A stretch of 64,000 nucleotides of DNA from Diplonema papillatum (taxonomy: Eukaryota; Euglenozoa; Diplonemea; Diplonemida; Diplonemidae), in assembly GCA_030068145.1 (NCBI GenBank), contig JAPJBO010000002.1:62001-126000 (forward strand), in the 5' to 3' direction. A program made the position numbers and the translations under genes. Positions 8,466-18,817 of this stretch are shown piece by piece (position 1 is the stretch's first letter; each line of letters opens with the position of its first letter). Under the pieces are notes generated by a model. That model made no database searches and was not told where the DNA came from. It was given only the letters and a program-made list of their open reading frames with translations.

Positions 8466-11155
8466 GTAGTATGATTAAACACTTAAGGACGAACTACCAC
8501 TGTAGTGGTAGTTAATCCAAAAAGGTTCGCTGGTGTCAAGTTCGCGGGTGAAAGGCCAAAGAATGGTCGAAAGTGGTCGCCGTTTGCTTCGTTGAAAATA
8601 TCTGACACAAGTCCTTCATCGGGAAGAAATCCTGCTCCGAGCTCTCAACGGATACCTCAGATTTGCCATAGAGCCCCCTTTTCCCAAATTAACCCGCCCC
8701 CTTCCGTCCTTAAGTTAGTAGTGTAGTAGTTTGAACTTGATATGCAGCAGCTATCTGTGACGATGGACTGCACAGGAGTAGTAGTGTGTGTCGTCTCTCC
8801 GGGAACAAGTCAGGGAGAAGAACGGAGCAATATTTACAAACAAACGAAAGTGAATTAAGGTGGTCGCTTGAGCGGCGCCAATCCGAGCGCACACAGCAGC
8901 AGTGACGCGTCAGCAGTATTTGCACTTCAGAATGGGGCTGCCGTCATGAGCGTCGACGGCTAGCGAGTGTCGACAGAGGGTGCAGTGGTCGGAGCGAGCT
9001 TGAGCTTAAGTGGTTAAAGATAAAACAGTGCTGTCACCTGAGGGGTAATCTCAGGGCCGCCCACGTCCGCATATAAATAAAAGGTGTCACGGAATAAGCC
9101 GGCAGCCGCTGCTTAATGGCTTTATCACGGTGGTTAAATTCGTAGAACCAACGACTGTGTAGAAGAGTAGCGTTGGCACTCTTTCTGTTACGTTCCCTCG
9201 TAGCTCGCCAGGAACGGGCACACCAGTGAAACTGGGTCTGCTACCGTTTCAGGTTTGAGCCTTGGGGCTCGTGTGGATTCTGAGACCTATTTCTCGTTTT
9301 AGAGTCTGGATTAGAATGCAAAGAATCTGTGGCGATACTCTGCATCGCCGGCTCGCGGTTGGATGCCTCTTCGCACGTGACTTTCGTGAAACAGCCTTTT
9401 CGGCTGAAACACAGCAGTCCTGCTGCTGCCGCGCCAGTAAAATCGCGAAGTTAAAAAGAAGGCAGCAAGAGGAAATAGGCAGCGCCGAAGGCTTGGATGC
9501 TCCGAGAGGAGGAGCGTAAGTAAAAAAAAAAAAGAAGAAGAAGAAGAAGAAACAACAAAGCGCACGCATCATGCGGCAGAGGAAGGGGAGTGCAGAGAAA
9601 AGGAGAAGACAGTTCCGGAAGAAAAAATCAGCAAGGAAAAGGTACGGAATGAACAGATATCTCGCCCCCGCGGGGCGAGCACCACGTACTTGGCATACGT
9701 ATGGGAAGCACGGTTCCAGGGGTACAAGTACTATGACACGTAGGTACGTCGCTGCAGCATTTGCTTGTCTTTAGATGACAAGTATTATGACAGGCAGGCG
9801 CCTGTTTGCCATTTTATGAAACGTGTGCTCTCGTCATGTGACAGATGCATAGTCATAGGACAAGTAGACGGCAAGAGAACTACAGTTGTGACAGATTCTG
9901 TCATGCAGCAAGCACTCTTGCCATTTACTCGTCATCGTACCTACGATGTGACATGTGATAGATACGGTGCTTGCCATCCGATATGACGACGTGGCGAGGG
10001 TTAGAAGAAGAGACCTTGTCTCCCGGACAGATGGGCCACATCCGGGAAGTGCCAGTTGTGATTGCATGATGTCACCAAACAGTAGTCGCCCAGATACCTT
10101 GAAATACGAAGCATGAAACATCGCCGCTTCATGTCTGATAACGCGTCTGCTGGCGGGAGCCTCTGCACCATTTCCTGATGAAACTCGCTCCTTGTGAGAG
10201 TGGCTGTGTTCTGAGCCACCATCGAGGGTCGCTGGGTTCGTTGTCGTGAGCTACACGAACCACTGTGAGGAAGAGCCAGAAGCCAATGGTTTGAGTCACC
10301 GTGGAGATCCGGGAGCGCACTGCTGCGAGTCACTGAAAGGCTATTTCCTGCTTGATGCTCACACGCACACCCACACACAGGGCAGCCGTCGTCAGCACTC
10401 CGCTGGGCGACTGGTGATGGGCGCCACTTCCCAGCGCGCGGGTCTTGGAACAGGACTCAAAACTGCAACCCAGGTGGCGATTGCCGACCATGACGGGCTT
10501 GCACCAACAACTACTTGGGCCAAGCTCATTGCACAGAGAGCTTGCTACATCCGCTGTCGCTGCGACGGAGCCGAACCCACACCGCAGCCGCTCTTCGGAG
10601 AGGGGGGTCATAAATAACAGAGTCGTCGGCCACTCCAAGCTCTTTCAACACTCACAAACACACACCTTGCAAGCTTGCTTGAGAGAAGTTGGAATATTTA
10701 CGTTTCTGAGCGAACTCCTCAGATCCACAGGTTGGAAGGCTGGAAGGGTAAGGCAAAAATTAGTATGGCGCTTTCTTGTTTGTGCGCGTTAGTGGAACTC
10801 ACCTATGGTAAGTGCCATGCAGTACGCTGCGAACTACCAATTTTCAGTACCAACAACGCATTGTGTACCACAAAAAACTGACAAACGCAGGCCCCACCGT
10901 TTGCCCCCTTTTTGTACTCCCCCCTTCCAGCGGAGAACGGAGCCTCAGGCGTGCTCTCGACTTTCAAGGAATAACGCAGAAACAGAAGGGATTCCAACCC
11001 ACATACACACACGCACACGCACACAGATTATTCTTTCTCGTCTCCCTCATTCTTCTTTTTCCCCCGTTCTTTTTCTTTCTTATGCTTACACGCGCTACGA
11101 TGCTGAGCCGGCCCGATCCGGAGACAAACATGAATCATCAGGGGCTGTTCATGGG
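8466..11155. other. Gene-poor repeat-rich stretch
   Basis: It contains a repeat at 8715-8770 shared with 21625-21685, reversed repeat B plus C at 9008-9330, short A-rich runs near 9520-9550, and a TGACAG-rich patch at 9720-9980. A segment at 10765-10870 recurs at 22710-22800 (repeat E). The frames here are short, with no domain that I recognise. Confidence 0.5.
9008..9330 (-). repeat. Repeat B (rearranged) plus repeat C
   Basis: Contains TGTCACCTGAGGGGTAATCT in plus orientation, then AAAAGGTGTCACGGAATAAG and the GCAGCCGCTGC motif as the reverse of other B copies. Repeat C follows from about 9160. Confidence 0.65.
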
Positions 11156-11159
11156 ACAC

Positions 11160-11560
11160 AGATCATCATAATGGGGCGACCCCGTGGGACACACTGGTCG
11201 TAATGGCGATCATGAGGCACAAGGGTCACAATGGGGCGACCCCATGGTGGGATACACAGGCCACATTGGCGATCATGAGACAAGGGTCATAATGGGGCGA
11301 CCCCGTGGGACACACTGGTCGTAATGGCGATCATGAGGCACAAGGGTCACAATGGGGCGACCCCATGGTGGGATACACAGGCCACATTGGCGATCATGAG
11401 ACACAATGGTCATAATGGGGCGACCCCGTGGGACACACTGGTCGTAATGGCGATCATGAGGCACAAGGGTCACAATGGGGCGACCCCATGGTGGGATACA
11501 CAGGCCATATTGGCGATCATGAGACACGAGGGTCATAATGGGGCGACCAGGGGACCCACA
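11160..11560 (+). repeat. Minisatellite of alternating ~60 and ~63-bp half units
   Basis: GGGGCGACCCCGTGGGACAC recurs at 11173, 11294, 11417 and, cut short, at 11540, giving periods of 121, 123 and 123. Each unit is itself a dimer of related halves: one has CCCCGTGGGACACACTGG, the other CCCCATGGTGGGATACAC. This is a higher-order repeat. Confidence 0.9.
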
Positions 11561-11590
11561 GGTCCTTGTGGGGTAATCTGTGCGGAAGGT

Positions 11591-11690
11591 TTCCTGAAGG
11601 AACTGGCCTTTAAAAGCCTTGATGTGGGCCAAGCTTCCTGAAGGAACTGGCCTTTAAAAGCCTTGATGTGGGCCAAGTTTCCTGAAGGGA
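11591..11690 (+). repeat. 44-bp direct duplication
   Basis: TTCCTGAAGGAACTGGCC begins at 11591 and 11635, and a partial third copy begins at about 11679. Confidence 0.85.
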
Positions 11691-11924
11691 GAAACCTTGA
11701 CCTCAACACTGTCGGCCTGAGCACCACACACCGCACAAAGTGTCAGAAGACCCCCCTTGAAACTGTCCTGGCTACGCTCGAACCCGTTTTCCGGCGGCTC
11801 GCGGCACCTTGGGTTGCGGTGCCGTAGGTACCGGAGGCGCCGCCCGCACCAGACGAACACCGCCGCAAAAGGCTGCCGCCCGGCCTCTTTTTCGCACACT
11901 TCTGCCGCGCACGGTGGCAGGCCT

Positions 11925-11946
11925 TACGTTCAGCATGCTGAACGTA
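11925..11946. repeat. Perfect 22-bp palindrome
   Basis: Centred on GCATGC, with arms TACGTTCAGCA and its complement. A second inverted pair, CGTGCTGA and TCAGCACG, follows at about 12004-12033, so the 110 bases can form two stem-loops. Confidence 0.85.
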
Positions 11947-13106
11947 CTGCACGTTAATTTTCTTGGTTTCTTTTTGTACACATGCTGAATCAGTACGTGT
12001 ACACGTGCTGAAATCAGTACATTATCAGCACGTACCATCTTTTCTGCAGATTCATCTGGGGAATCAACCGCAGTACCGGAGATTTCGGTCGGCAGATCCT
12101 GCTGTGCTGCTTACCACTGCGACACTGGAGGGTTGAGGCCGGAGAGGAGGCAGAGGTAAAGACATGCAACACTGGCCGGTGAGCCCCTAGGCTCTATTTC
12201 TTTTTGCGCCTGACCCTAGGTACTGATTTTCAGTATGTACTTAGCTCCAAGACTAAAGAGCTGCGTAAGCCCTGCACGCAGCTTTCCTTACTCTATATCG
12301 TGCTACTTCCCGACCAGCCGCGATTGCGCATTCGAACACAGGACGCAAAAAGCCGTCAGCGGTCCAAATTTGGAAAATGTGCCGGAGACGAAGCTAATGC
12401 CCTGAATTGGAAGCAGGGGGTTATGCACTGCAACGGTTGGGTGAGGTAACTCACCCAAAAAAAAAAAGAAAATGGAAATCGGGTGGGAGGTTGGGTTGAT
12501 TTACACTACCTCGGATTGGGTTGGGCAGCGTTTTGGTGTCTGTATTCTGGGTTGGCAGGGGCAGGCTAGGTGTCTTTTGAAGGAGAAAGCTGGCTGCAGA
12601 AGGCCTGCCTTCATCCAGGACATCAGACTCTGAGGCTCAATGTACCGTACCGTCTCCCGGGGGGGGCGGTGCCCCCCGGACCCCCCCCTGCATTACGACT
12701 CGCCAGAGAAAACGGGCTTGGTGTCTATTCTGAAGGAGAAAACGGGCTGCATAAGGTCCTGATTGGAAGGACAAAAAAAAAAAAAAAAAAAAAAAAAAAC
12801 AAGGAAAGAAGGTTCTCCAAACACTGGTACGAGCCCATCCGAAACTTGCCAAACTTCAGAGCACAGGCAACCCGTCGTAGGACTTCTCAAGTTGCTGTAG
12901 TGCACGCCTCTGGTTGACTGTCGGAGGGGGGAAATCTACTCAGTTAACCCCTTACGGACAGAGGGGGAGGGAGGTTGTCCAGAGCGCAGAAAGTCTTCTG
13001 GGGAATCCATGGGTCAAACTCGAGAGTTTTACGACTCGTAATTGGGAAACCTAATGCTCCTTGGAAGTTTCGTAACACATCTCTCCACAGCAGCAAACAT
13101 TGAACA

Positions 13107-13275
13107 TTTTTAGAGTAAGTTCGCTTGAAATTCCGGGGGTTTAGGGTCTCCGGGTGGCCGTTGATAAATGGGTTCTCTTAGAGCAAGAAAGGGCTATATG
13201 GTTACGGGTTGTGTATTTTTAGAGTGAAAGTCCGCTTGAAACTCCGGGGTTTTAAAGTCTCCGGGTGACCTTCGT
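13107..13275 (+). repeat. Repeat I, two copies
   Basis: Core TTTTAGAGTGAAAGTTCGCTTG, then a C/G-rich CTCCGGGG and TCTCCGGGTGACCGTT. Relatives occur near 785, 21343, 27097, 47288-47345 and 51555-51630. In the polymerase gene one copy abuts the exon 2 acceptor. Confidence 0.7.
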
Positions 13276-13792
13276 CGTTCTGGGAAGATATCCTTTGTGC
13301 TCTGAGTGTCGTAAGAGTGGTGGTTACACGAGGTAAGAGGATCGGTGGGTACCTTAGTTGTTGGTCATCAGGTTTGGTGGTTTCGGCCGTTGTCCACATA
13401 CCTTACTTACGGTACGCCCTCCTCAGTATGGTGCCGCAGTCTTGGTACCGTGTGACCGTCTCTTTTCGTGTATTTGTGGTGCTGCTTATGGTTTTTGTGT
13501 GACGTGTCTTGTAACATGTGTCTGGTCTGGTTTTGCGAACAGGGGTGGCGCAGGTAATCATGGGAGTTCTTGCTTTTCGTTTTTTTTTTCTTCCCCCGAC
13601 GACAACTAGTGTCAGACTAGCCTACCCGAAGGCAGTTGATTTCTTTAGGCAAGGTTTCTCTACCGACGGAAGTTGTTTGGGTTAGCGTTTTTTTTTTTTT
13701 TTTTTTTTAGAATGAGAGCTTTCGCAGTAACATTGCGACTCAGACCTGGACTCGATGAATGAGAAACAATAAGAAGGCGTTCGGGATCTGTA

Positions 13793-14040
13793 TCGATCGT
13801 AGTATGTGTCGTCTGCCGAAGCAGCCGGAGACAGCAGGCGCAGGGGGCAGGTCTTGCTTTACTTTTCTCTTCTTCGTGGAGACCCGCCCCCGGCATCCCG
13901 ACTGTCCAATCACTGTCGAGAAAGTTTGCGCCTGTTGTGATGAGGTGTTGGTTGGTGGTTGACCAGGCCCCCACGAAGCCTTATACACAACACGGCTACA
14001 ACACGAGGCAGCCCTACTTAGGTGCACTCAGCCATCAGGC
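13793..14040 (+). repeat. Repeat K, copy 1
   Basis: Shares TATGTGTCGTCTGCCGAAGC, GACTGTCCAATCAC and the ACAACACGGCTAC tail with 49370-49550. It carries extra sequence between these blocks, so the copies differ by indels. Confidence 0.7.
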
Positions 14041-14466
14041 CATTGGCTGCTAAGCACCCCCCGACCGGTCGATTTGCCACTTTTGTGGCCCTCTATTCGC
14101 CGAGCGGTGCTGTCAGCACTTGTTCCGCGTCGCATCAAAACTTCAGACAAGAGAAAAAAAAAAGAAAGAAAAAAAGAGCAATTTTTAAGTTGCGGCGGAG
14201 TCGTGGGGCATCCCTCGCTGATTTCAGCTTTTTAGGGAGTATTTCTTTCAGGAGTGTTAAACGCAGATACGGATTGTGATGATTAGTCTGAGGCTAGTGC
14301 GGGCGGAGCCGGGGAAAAGAGAGTGTGCTGCCCGGAAGACCCTCCTTCCCCCTTCCTTCTTCAGAGACCTTCAAGCAAAAACTGGGTTTCGGGGCATTCG
14401 TGCAGGGTTCTGGGATGGCGTACCCATTTTACTGCCGTTTTGGGTGCCCCTAGCAGTGTGCGCGCG

Positions 14467-14707
14467 ATCAGCCGGCTTGCCGGCTGATTACATTTCGAGC
14501 CTTTTTAACCGGCAGACTCGCACAAAATCAGCCGATTTTCAACAGTGTAAGCTTTAGCCATGCCGCCCACGGGGCGGAATCAGCTTGATGTACCGGCAAG
14601 ATGTTGTCGTAAAACCCTTTCGGATCGGCAGACCTTCCAAAGAATCACCCGGCTGATTATCAGCCGGTCAGTTTTTCAAAAACTTTTTTCCCGGCTGAAA
14701 TCAGCCG
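14467..14707. repeat. Cluster of CGGCTGAT inverted repeats
   Basis: Three hairpins in 240 bases: 14467-14488 (10-bp perfect arms, 2-base loop), 14649-14667 (nearly perfect) and 14692-14707. Further single ATCAGCCG motifs lie between them. This is directly left of the MITE. Confidence 0.8.
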
Positions 14708-14734
14708 CTTTTTTCCTGAGCGCGAACACTGGTC

Positions 14735-14931
14735 CCTAGGCATAGTGGTCAAACGATTCGCATTGCTGCATATTATCGCATTTGCATTCGCATTATCGCA
14801 CGCTTAAAACCTGGGCAAAAAACAGTATTATGGACGATCGCATATGATCGCACGCCGGTTGCATGCGATAATTTTGTGCGATAATGCGATAATTATTATC
14901 GCGTGCGAATCGTTTGACCACTATGCCTAGG
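14735..14931. mobile_element. Hairpin MITE with perfect 28-bp terminal inverted repeats
   Basis: Arms 14735-14762 and 14904-14931 are perfect reverse complements, starting CCTAGGCATAGTGG. The interior is also largely self-complementary, with GCATTATCGCA on the left against TGCGATAATGCG on the right. Nothing in its 197 bases is coding. I see no clear target-site duplication; the outer CCTAGG may be part of it. Confidence 0.85.
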
Positions 14932-15028
14932 CTAGCCTGTGATACCGCTGATCGACTGTGTTCGTTTTGGGTTAGAATGCAAATAATCTGTGGCGATAAT
15001 CGGCATCGCCGGCGTCGCGGTTTTCTCT

Positions 15029-15217
15029 AATTCGCCCGTCTGGCGAAACAGCAGTCAAGGGAACAGACTTGACAACTGTCAGCGGAGACAATTGAATCGA
15101 CGGAATGTACCGTCAGTACGGCCGTCAGCATGGGCAAACACGCCGTTGGAGCACACCAAACAAGAAAGGCCTAGAGTCTTCTTGAGAAGCTCTGTCTCAA
15201 TTACGTGATGGATCATG
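15029..15217 (+). repeat. Repeat D, uninterrupted copy
   Basis: Matches 54091-54205 plus 54398-54463. In that second locus the match is split by repeat B, so this copy shows the empty site (15135/15136). Confidence 0.85.
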
Positions 15218-17639
15218 CTTTAGCCTTTCGACTATGATAGACAACAGCAGGCAGTTCGACACGCTTCCAGGAAATAGAGGTGGGCTGGCTCAGTGAGCGC
15301 CTCCTGGTGTGAAAGAGGGTGTGGACCCGCCGAGAAAAGTTGCGTTGAACGCAGTGCCTGATCGTTTTGACCTGAAAAAGCTGGAGTCAGGACGCGAAGT
15401 GAAAGCGCCACGGTTCGCGGCGACGAGCTTCTCACTTCCTCCAGCATTTCATGTTCGGTGAAAAAATTCGTATGGCGCTTCCGTTTGTTTGTGCGCACTG
15501 GCGGCTTTTCACCTGCTTTGGGGACGCAGACCTCTGGGTGCTTTTGTATCCGCCCCTTGACACACCCGAGCAAGCGGGTGTTTGTTGCACACACGGACAC
15601 ATTGAACGACTTTGAGAGTCTTCTTGCCAAGTTTCGCAAGACAATGCATCCGTGACGTACCTTGGGCCTGGCGCTTGCGCTAGAAGCGGTCAACCACGGG
15701 GCAGAGCGCTTCAATGAAGTGCCCACGTTTATTTGAAGCTTGAGAATAGGTCGAGGAGGCGATTTCCCCAAGACCATCATCATCCGCTTTAGTCTTTCGC
15801 CTCCAAGCCTAGTACAGACGGTCACCACTCTATGGCCAGTGGTCGAATCTCAGTGATACCACACCGTTGCCAGTGCCAAAATCACAGAAGTTTTGTGAAG
15901 GTGCGGCTTTCGATGCAGTTTCTTTTATTGCTCCATCCCTTTCATTGGCTTCGGTCGTTTCGTCTTTCTTTTCAAGTGCAAGCGTTGTCGGAAATGTTGC
16001 TTTCAGCACAACAGTTGCACTCGTGGTAGGCAAAAAGAGAAGGAGAGACGAGTTAGAGTGCGGAAACCATTGTCTTCGCACTTCCTCCCGTACTTCTACG
16101 GTCGTGTATTCTTCGCTTTTTCTCATGAAAGAGGGGCAGGGGCCTCTCGCGCAACGGGGGATGGGAGGTCGACAACCACACGCGCATGCACCATCCACGG
16201 GCTCGACTCGGAGCTTTTTGCCCTTGGATTGGACTGTCCTTTTCTTACGGCGGTACAACGCTTTTTGATGGGCCAGCCCCTCATGGCTTCATATACCTGC
16301 GGCTCTCTGGACTGTTTCGAGTTTCAAGGATCCGTGATTCGTGTCACCGGTCGACAATCAAGGCGAGTGAGGTTCTTTCCTTGGGTGTGGGTATGGCTGG
16401 TATGGTAGTTCGTCTGTTGGGTGGTCTTTGCACGCCGATTCTTGCTTTCCCATTTTCATAGCTGGCAGCTTAAAACGAAGGACAAGGCCGATTCTTCTAA
16501 TTTATTCGGGGAATCAGCCCATCCGAAGATGCTAAACCAGTATTGCGATCAATACTGCGATCCAGGAGTTGGTGAGTTGGGAGCTGGGTCCGAAAGTTTA
16601 CCCGCCCGCCCTTGCCCCCTGTAACCTTGGCTTTCGTCAAGGCTTTAGCGGTGTTTTCTATCTCTTTGCTCACACTTGTACACGTACTTTTTCGTTCTTC
16701 CTTTGTTTGTTAGCAAAGTTTCGAACGACGGTGACCACGGTCACATTCACAATGATGAATGTGACCCTGGCTCCATGCTCTCTCTTTTTCTTAGCGTTTA
16801 TTTGTTCTTTCTTCGATGTGGGTGTTGCGCGCACCTCGTTCTTCTTCTCGTGGTTCGACTTCTCGTGGTTCGACGGTGATCACCAGACCGATTTAAATTG
16901 GGACCTCACCAGTGGATCCTTCGGAAGAGGTGTGTTTCATCCCTGTTCCGATGCGCGGTGCACACAACCTTCGGTTCCATCGGGTGTTTCTTTTTGGAAC
17001 AACATACCCAGGGTCTTATATATAAAAGGTCCTCCCACGTAACTGTCCTTAAGTTGCTCGGAGTTACTAAAAATCCCAGTTGCGGCACGTGCATGGGTTT
17101 TGCTCATGGTAGCGCCACCCTGCAAGAACTGTCGTCGCCGATTTGTAGTCCACCGAGACTGTGGCAAATTTGATGCGAGTCAACTGTATTTGTGCAGCCG
17201 GTACTGCAATACTGCTCGTGTGGTACGCTGTAGGACTGTAGTCTACCACTACTGCTACTGGCCCCTCATCGGGTTGTGCTTTTTTTTTTCCCCCCCCTTG
17301 CTCGGACTTGGTCCGAGCACCAGACCCATAATTATTATGTAAGCCACTGAACATACCACGCTGGACATGTCAGTACAAAAAAGAAAGTTGGCAGCGTTGG
17401 AACCTGCCATGTAAAGATACAAAACAGGTCCTTCGCACACACTTTTTTTTAGTCCTTCGTTCGTTGGGGGGGTCGCAAAAAAAGGGGGGAGGGGAAGTAG
17501 GCTTTGTGGCTCGTAACCAACCGCAACGGGGGGTCGTTGGAATTGGTTATGGGTTTCGGTGGGGATAAAAAGTGCAAGAATGTTTGCGGAGAACCCCTGA
17601 TTCGTCGGACACGAGTGTGCTGCACGAACGATGGCTTGG

Positions 17640-17800
17640 AATGGTTACGAGCTCAACACCGCACCGATCCTTCGAGCCACGGACGCATAAGGCGGACCAT
17701 CACCATCGCGGAACCTGGGTGTTTGCAGACAGGTCTGGTCTGTCAGGCAGCAGCCAGAACCACCCATGCCACGAGAGCACAGGATCATCATGGTAGTGCG
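17640..17800 (+). repeat. Repeat H, copy 1
   Basis: Begins GCTCAACACCGCAC and contains GGCGGACCATCA, GCGGAACCTGGGTG and a CACGAGAGCACAGG tail. Relatives are at 24055-24210, 24830-24990 and 39020-39210. About 150 bp, non-coding, probably a SINE. Confidence 0.75.
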
Positions 17801-17813
17801 CATAACTCGACTT

Positions 17814-17888
17814 AATGCTGATGCAGGCGGGGAACACCCACTTTCGTTTAAACAGAGCGGGTGGGTGTTCCCCGCCTGCACCAGCATT
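17814..17888. repeat. Long hairpin with 28-bp arms
   Basis: Left arm 17814-17841 and right arm 17861-17888 are reverse complements with one mismatch; the loop is 19 bases and contains GTTTAAAC. It begins 14 bases after a repeat H copy. Confidence 0.9.
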
Positions 17889-18069
17889 ATGTGGTTGGTT
17901 TCGTTTCATATTTCTCATATACAGCCATTGTTCCAGAAATGCTCCCTCCAGCGCACAACTACTGCTGAGCAAAACTGCGCCACTCGGTAGGGACAGGGTA
18001 GTGCCTGTAGGTGCATAACTTCTACCTCGTTCTTTTTTCTTCTTCAGAGATTCCCCACCCCCCCTAGGT

Positions 18070-18330
18070 TCCAGAAAAGCCTGCTACACGGGAGCCAAGC
18101 TTCACGTGTTCGGCGGTACTGCAGAGCCACGGGCCTACGGGTCAAGTGGCTACCGATTTCCCAAACTAAAGCATCAAGGCGTGGCGCACCTTGGGGCTTG
18201 GCGCTCGCGCTGAACACAAGCTCGTCGAGACGGTCAGCCACAGGGCAGAGCGGACGGGGTTGTGGCACTGTGCTGCCTCCGTCAAGCTTTGCAAGCTGTG
18301 GTTGACCGTCACGTTCCTGGACCAGGTGCG
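18070..18330 (+). repeat. Repeat F, copy 1
   Basis: Begins GCCTGCTACACGGGAGCC and ends TGACCGTCACGTTCCTGGAC. A nearly identical copy lies at 22440-22690, and partial copies at 31685-31775 and 41070-41170 (reverse). Confidence 0.8.
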
Positions 18331-18341
18331 GCCTTTTTCTG

Positions 18342-18564
18342 CTTCTTCTTCTTCTTCTTCTTCTTCTTCTTCTTCTTCTTCTTCTTCTTCTTCTTCTTCT
18401 TCTTCTTCTTCTTCTTCTTCTTCTTCTTCTTCTTCTTCTTCTTCTTCTTCTTCTTCTTCTTCTTCTTCTTCTTCTTCTTCTTCTTCTTCTTCTTCTTCTT
18501 CTTCTTCTTCTTCTTCTTCTTCTTCTTCTTCTTCTTCTTCTTCTTCTTCTTCTTCTTCTTCTTC
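18342..18564 (+). repeat. (TTC)n microsatellite
   Basis: About 74 uninterrupted TTC units. The poly-Ser, poly-Phe, poly-Glu and poly-Arg frames over it are artefacts. Confidence 0.98.
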
Positions 18565-18817
18565 GAAAAAGGTCGCGTTGGCAGAAAGGGTGAAGATGAT
18601 AATTGTCACAGGGTTGGTGAAATGAAAGCGAGAATGTGGGGTAAGCCCTGATTATTAGATTCACGGTTAAACGAAGCTAGCGCACAAGGTTTGCCTGATC
18701 TCGCACCTACTTTCCGATACCAAATAGATGCTATTCAAACTCGGAAAAGGTCGCGTTGGCAGAAACGGTGAAGATGATAATTGTCACAGGGTTGGTGAAA
18801 TGAAAGCGAGAATGTGG
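18565..18817 (+). repeat. Repeat G: one full copy (18565-18742) and the left part of a second
   Basis: The second copy starts at 18743 and breaks at 18817. It resumes at 21101 and ends near 21205, on the other side of the inserted element. Confidence 0.85.

Larger units (their letters stand above)
11700..14460. other. Gene-poor stretch with short repeats
   Basis: GC-rich patch 11760-11920 lacks a convincing frame. Also present: palindromes at 11925-12035, a C-rich run near 12660-12690, an A run at 12773-12799, two repeat I copies (13107-13275), a T run at 13690-13708 and repeat K (13793-14040). Confidence 0.5.
15230..18060. other. Gene-poor stretch
   Basis: Segments at 15470-15530 resemble repeat E and those at 15660-15710 resemble repeat F. 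16700-17000 is T-rich with no domain. 17280-17300 and 17460-17500 have T/C and G runs. I see no supportable gene. Confidence 0.5.

Noticed and set aside
15232-15828. 198-residue minus-strand ORF
   Set aside because: No domain; overlaps repeats E and F; composition like random sequence.
18044-18664. Poly-Arg, poly-Glu, poly-Ser and poly-Phe proteins
   Set aside because: All are frames through the TTC microsatellite.
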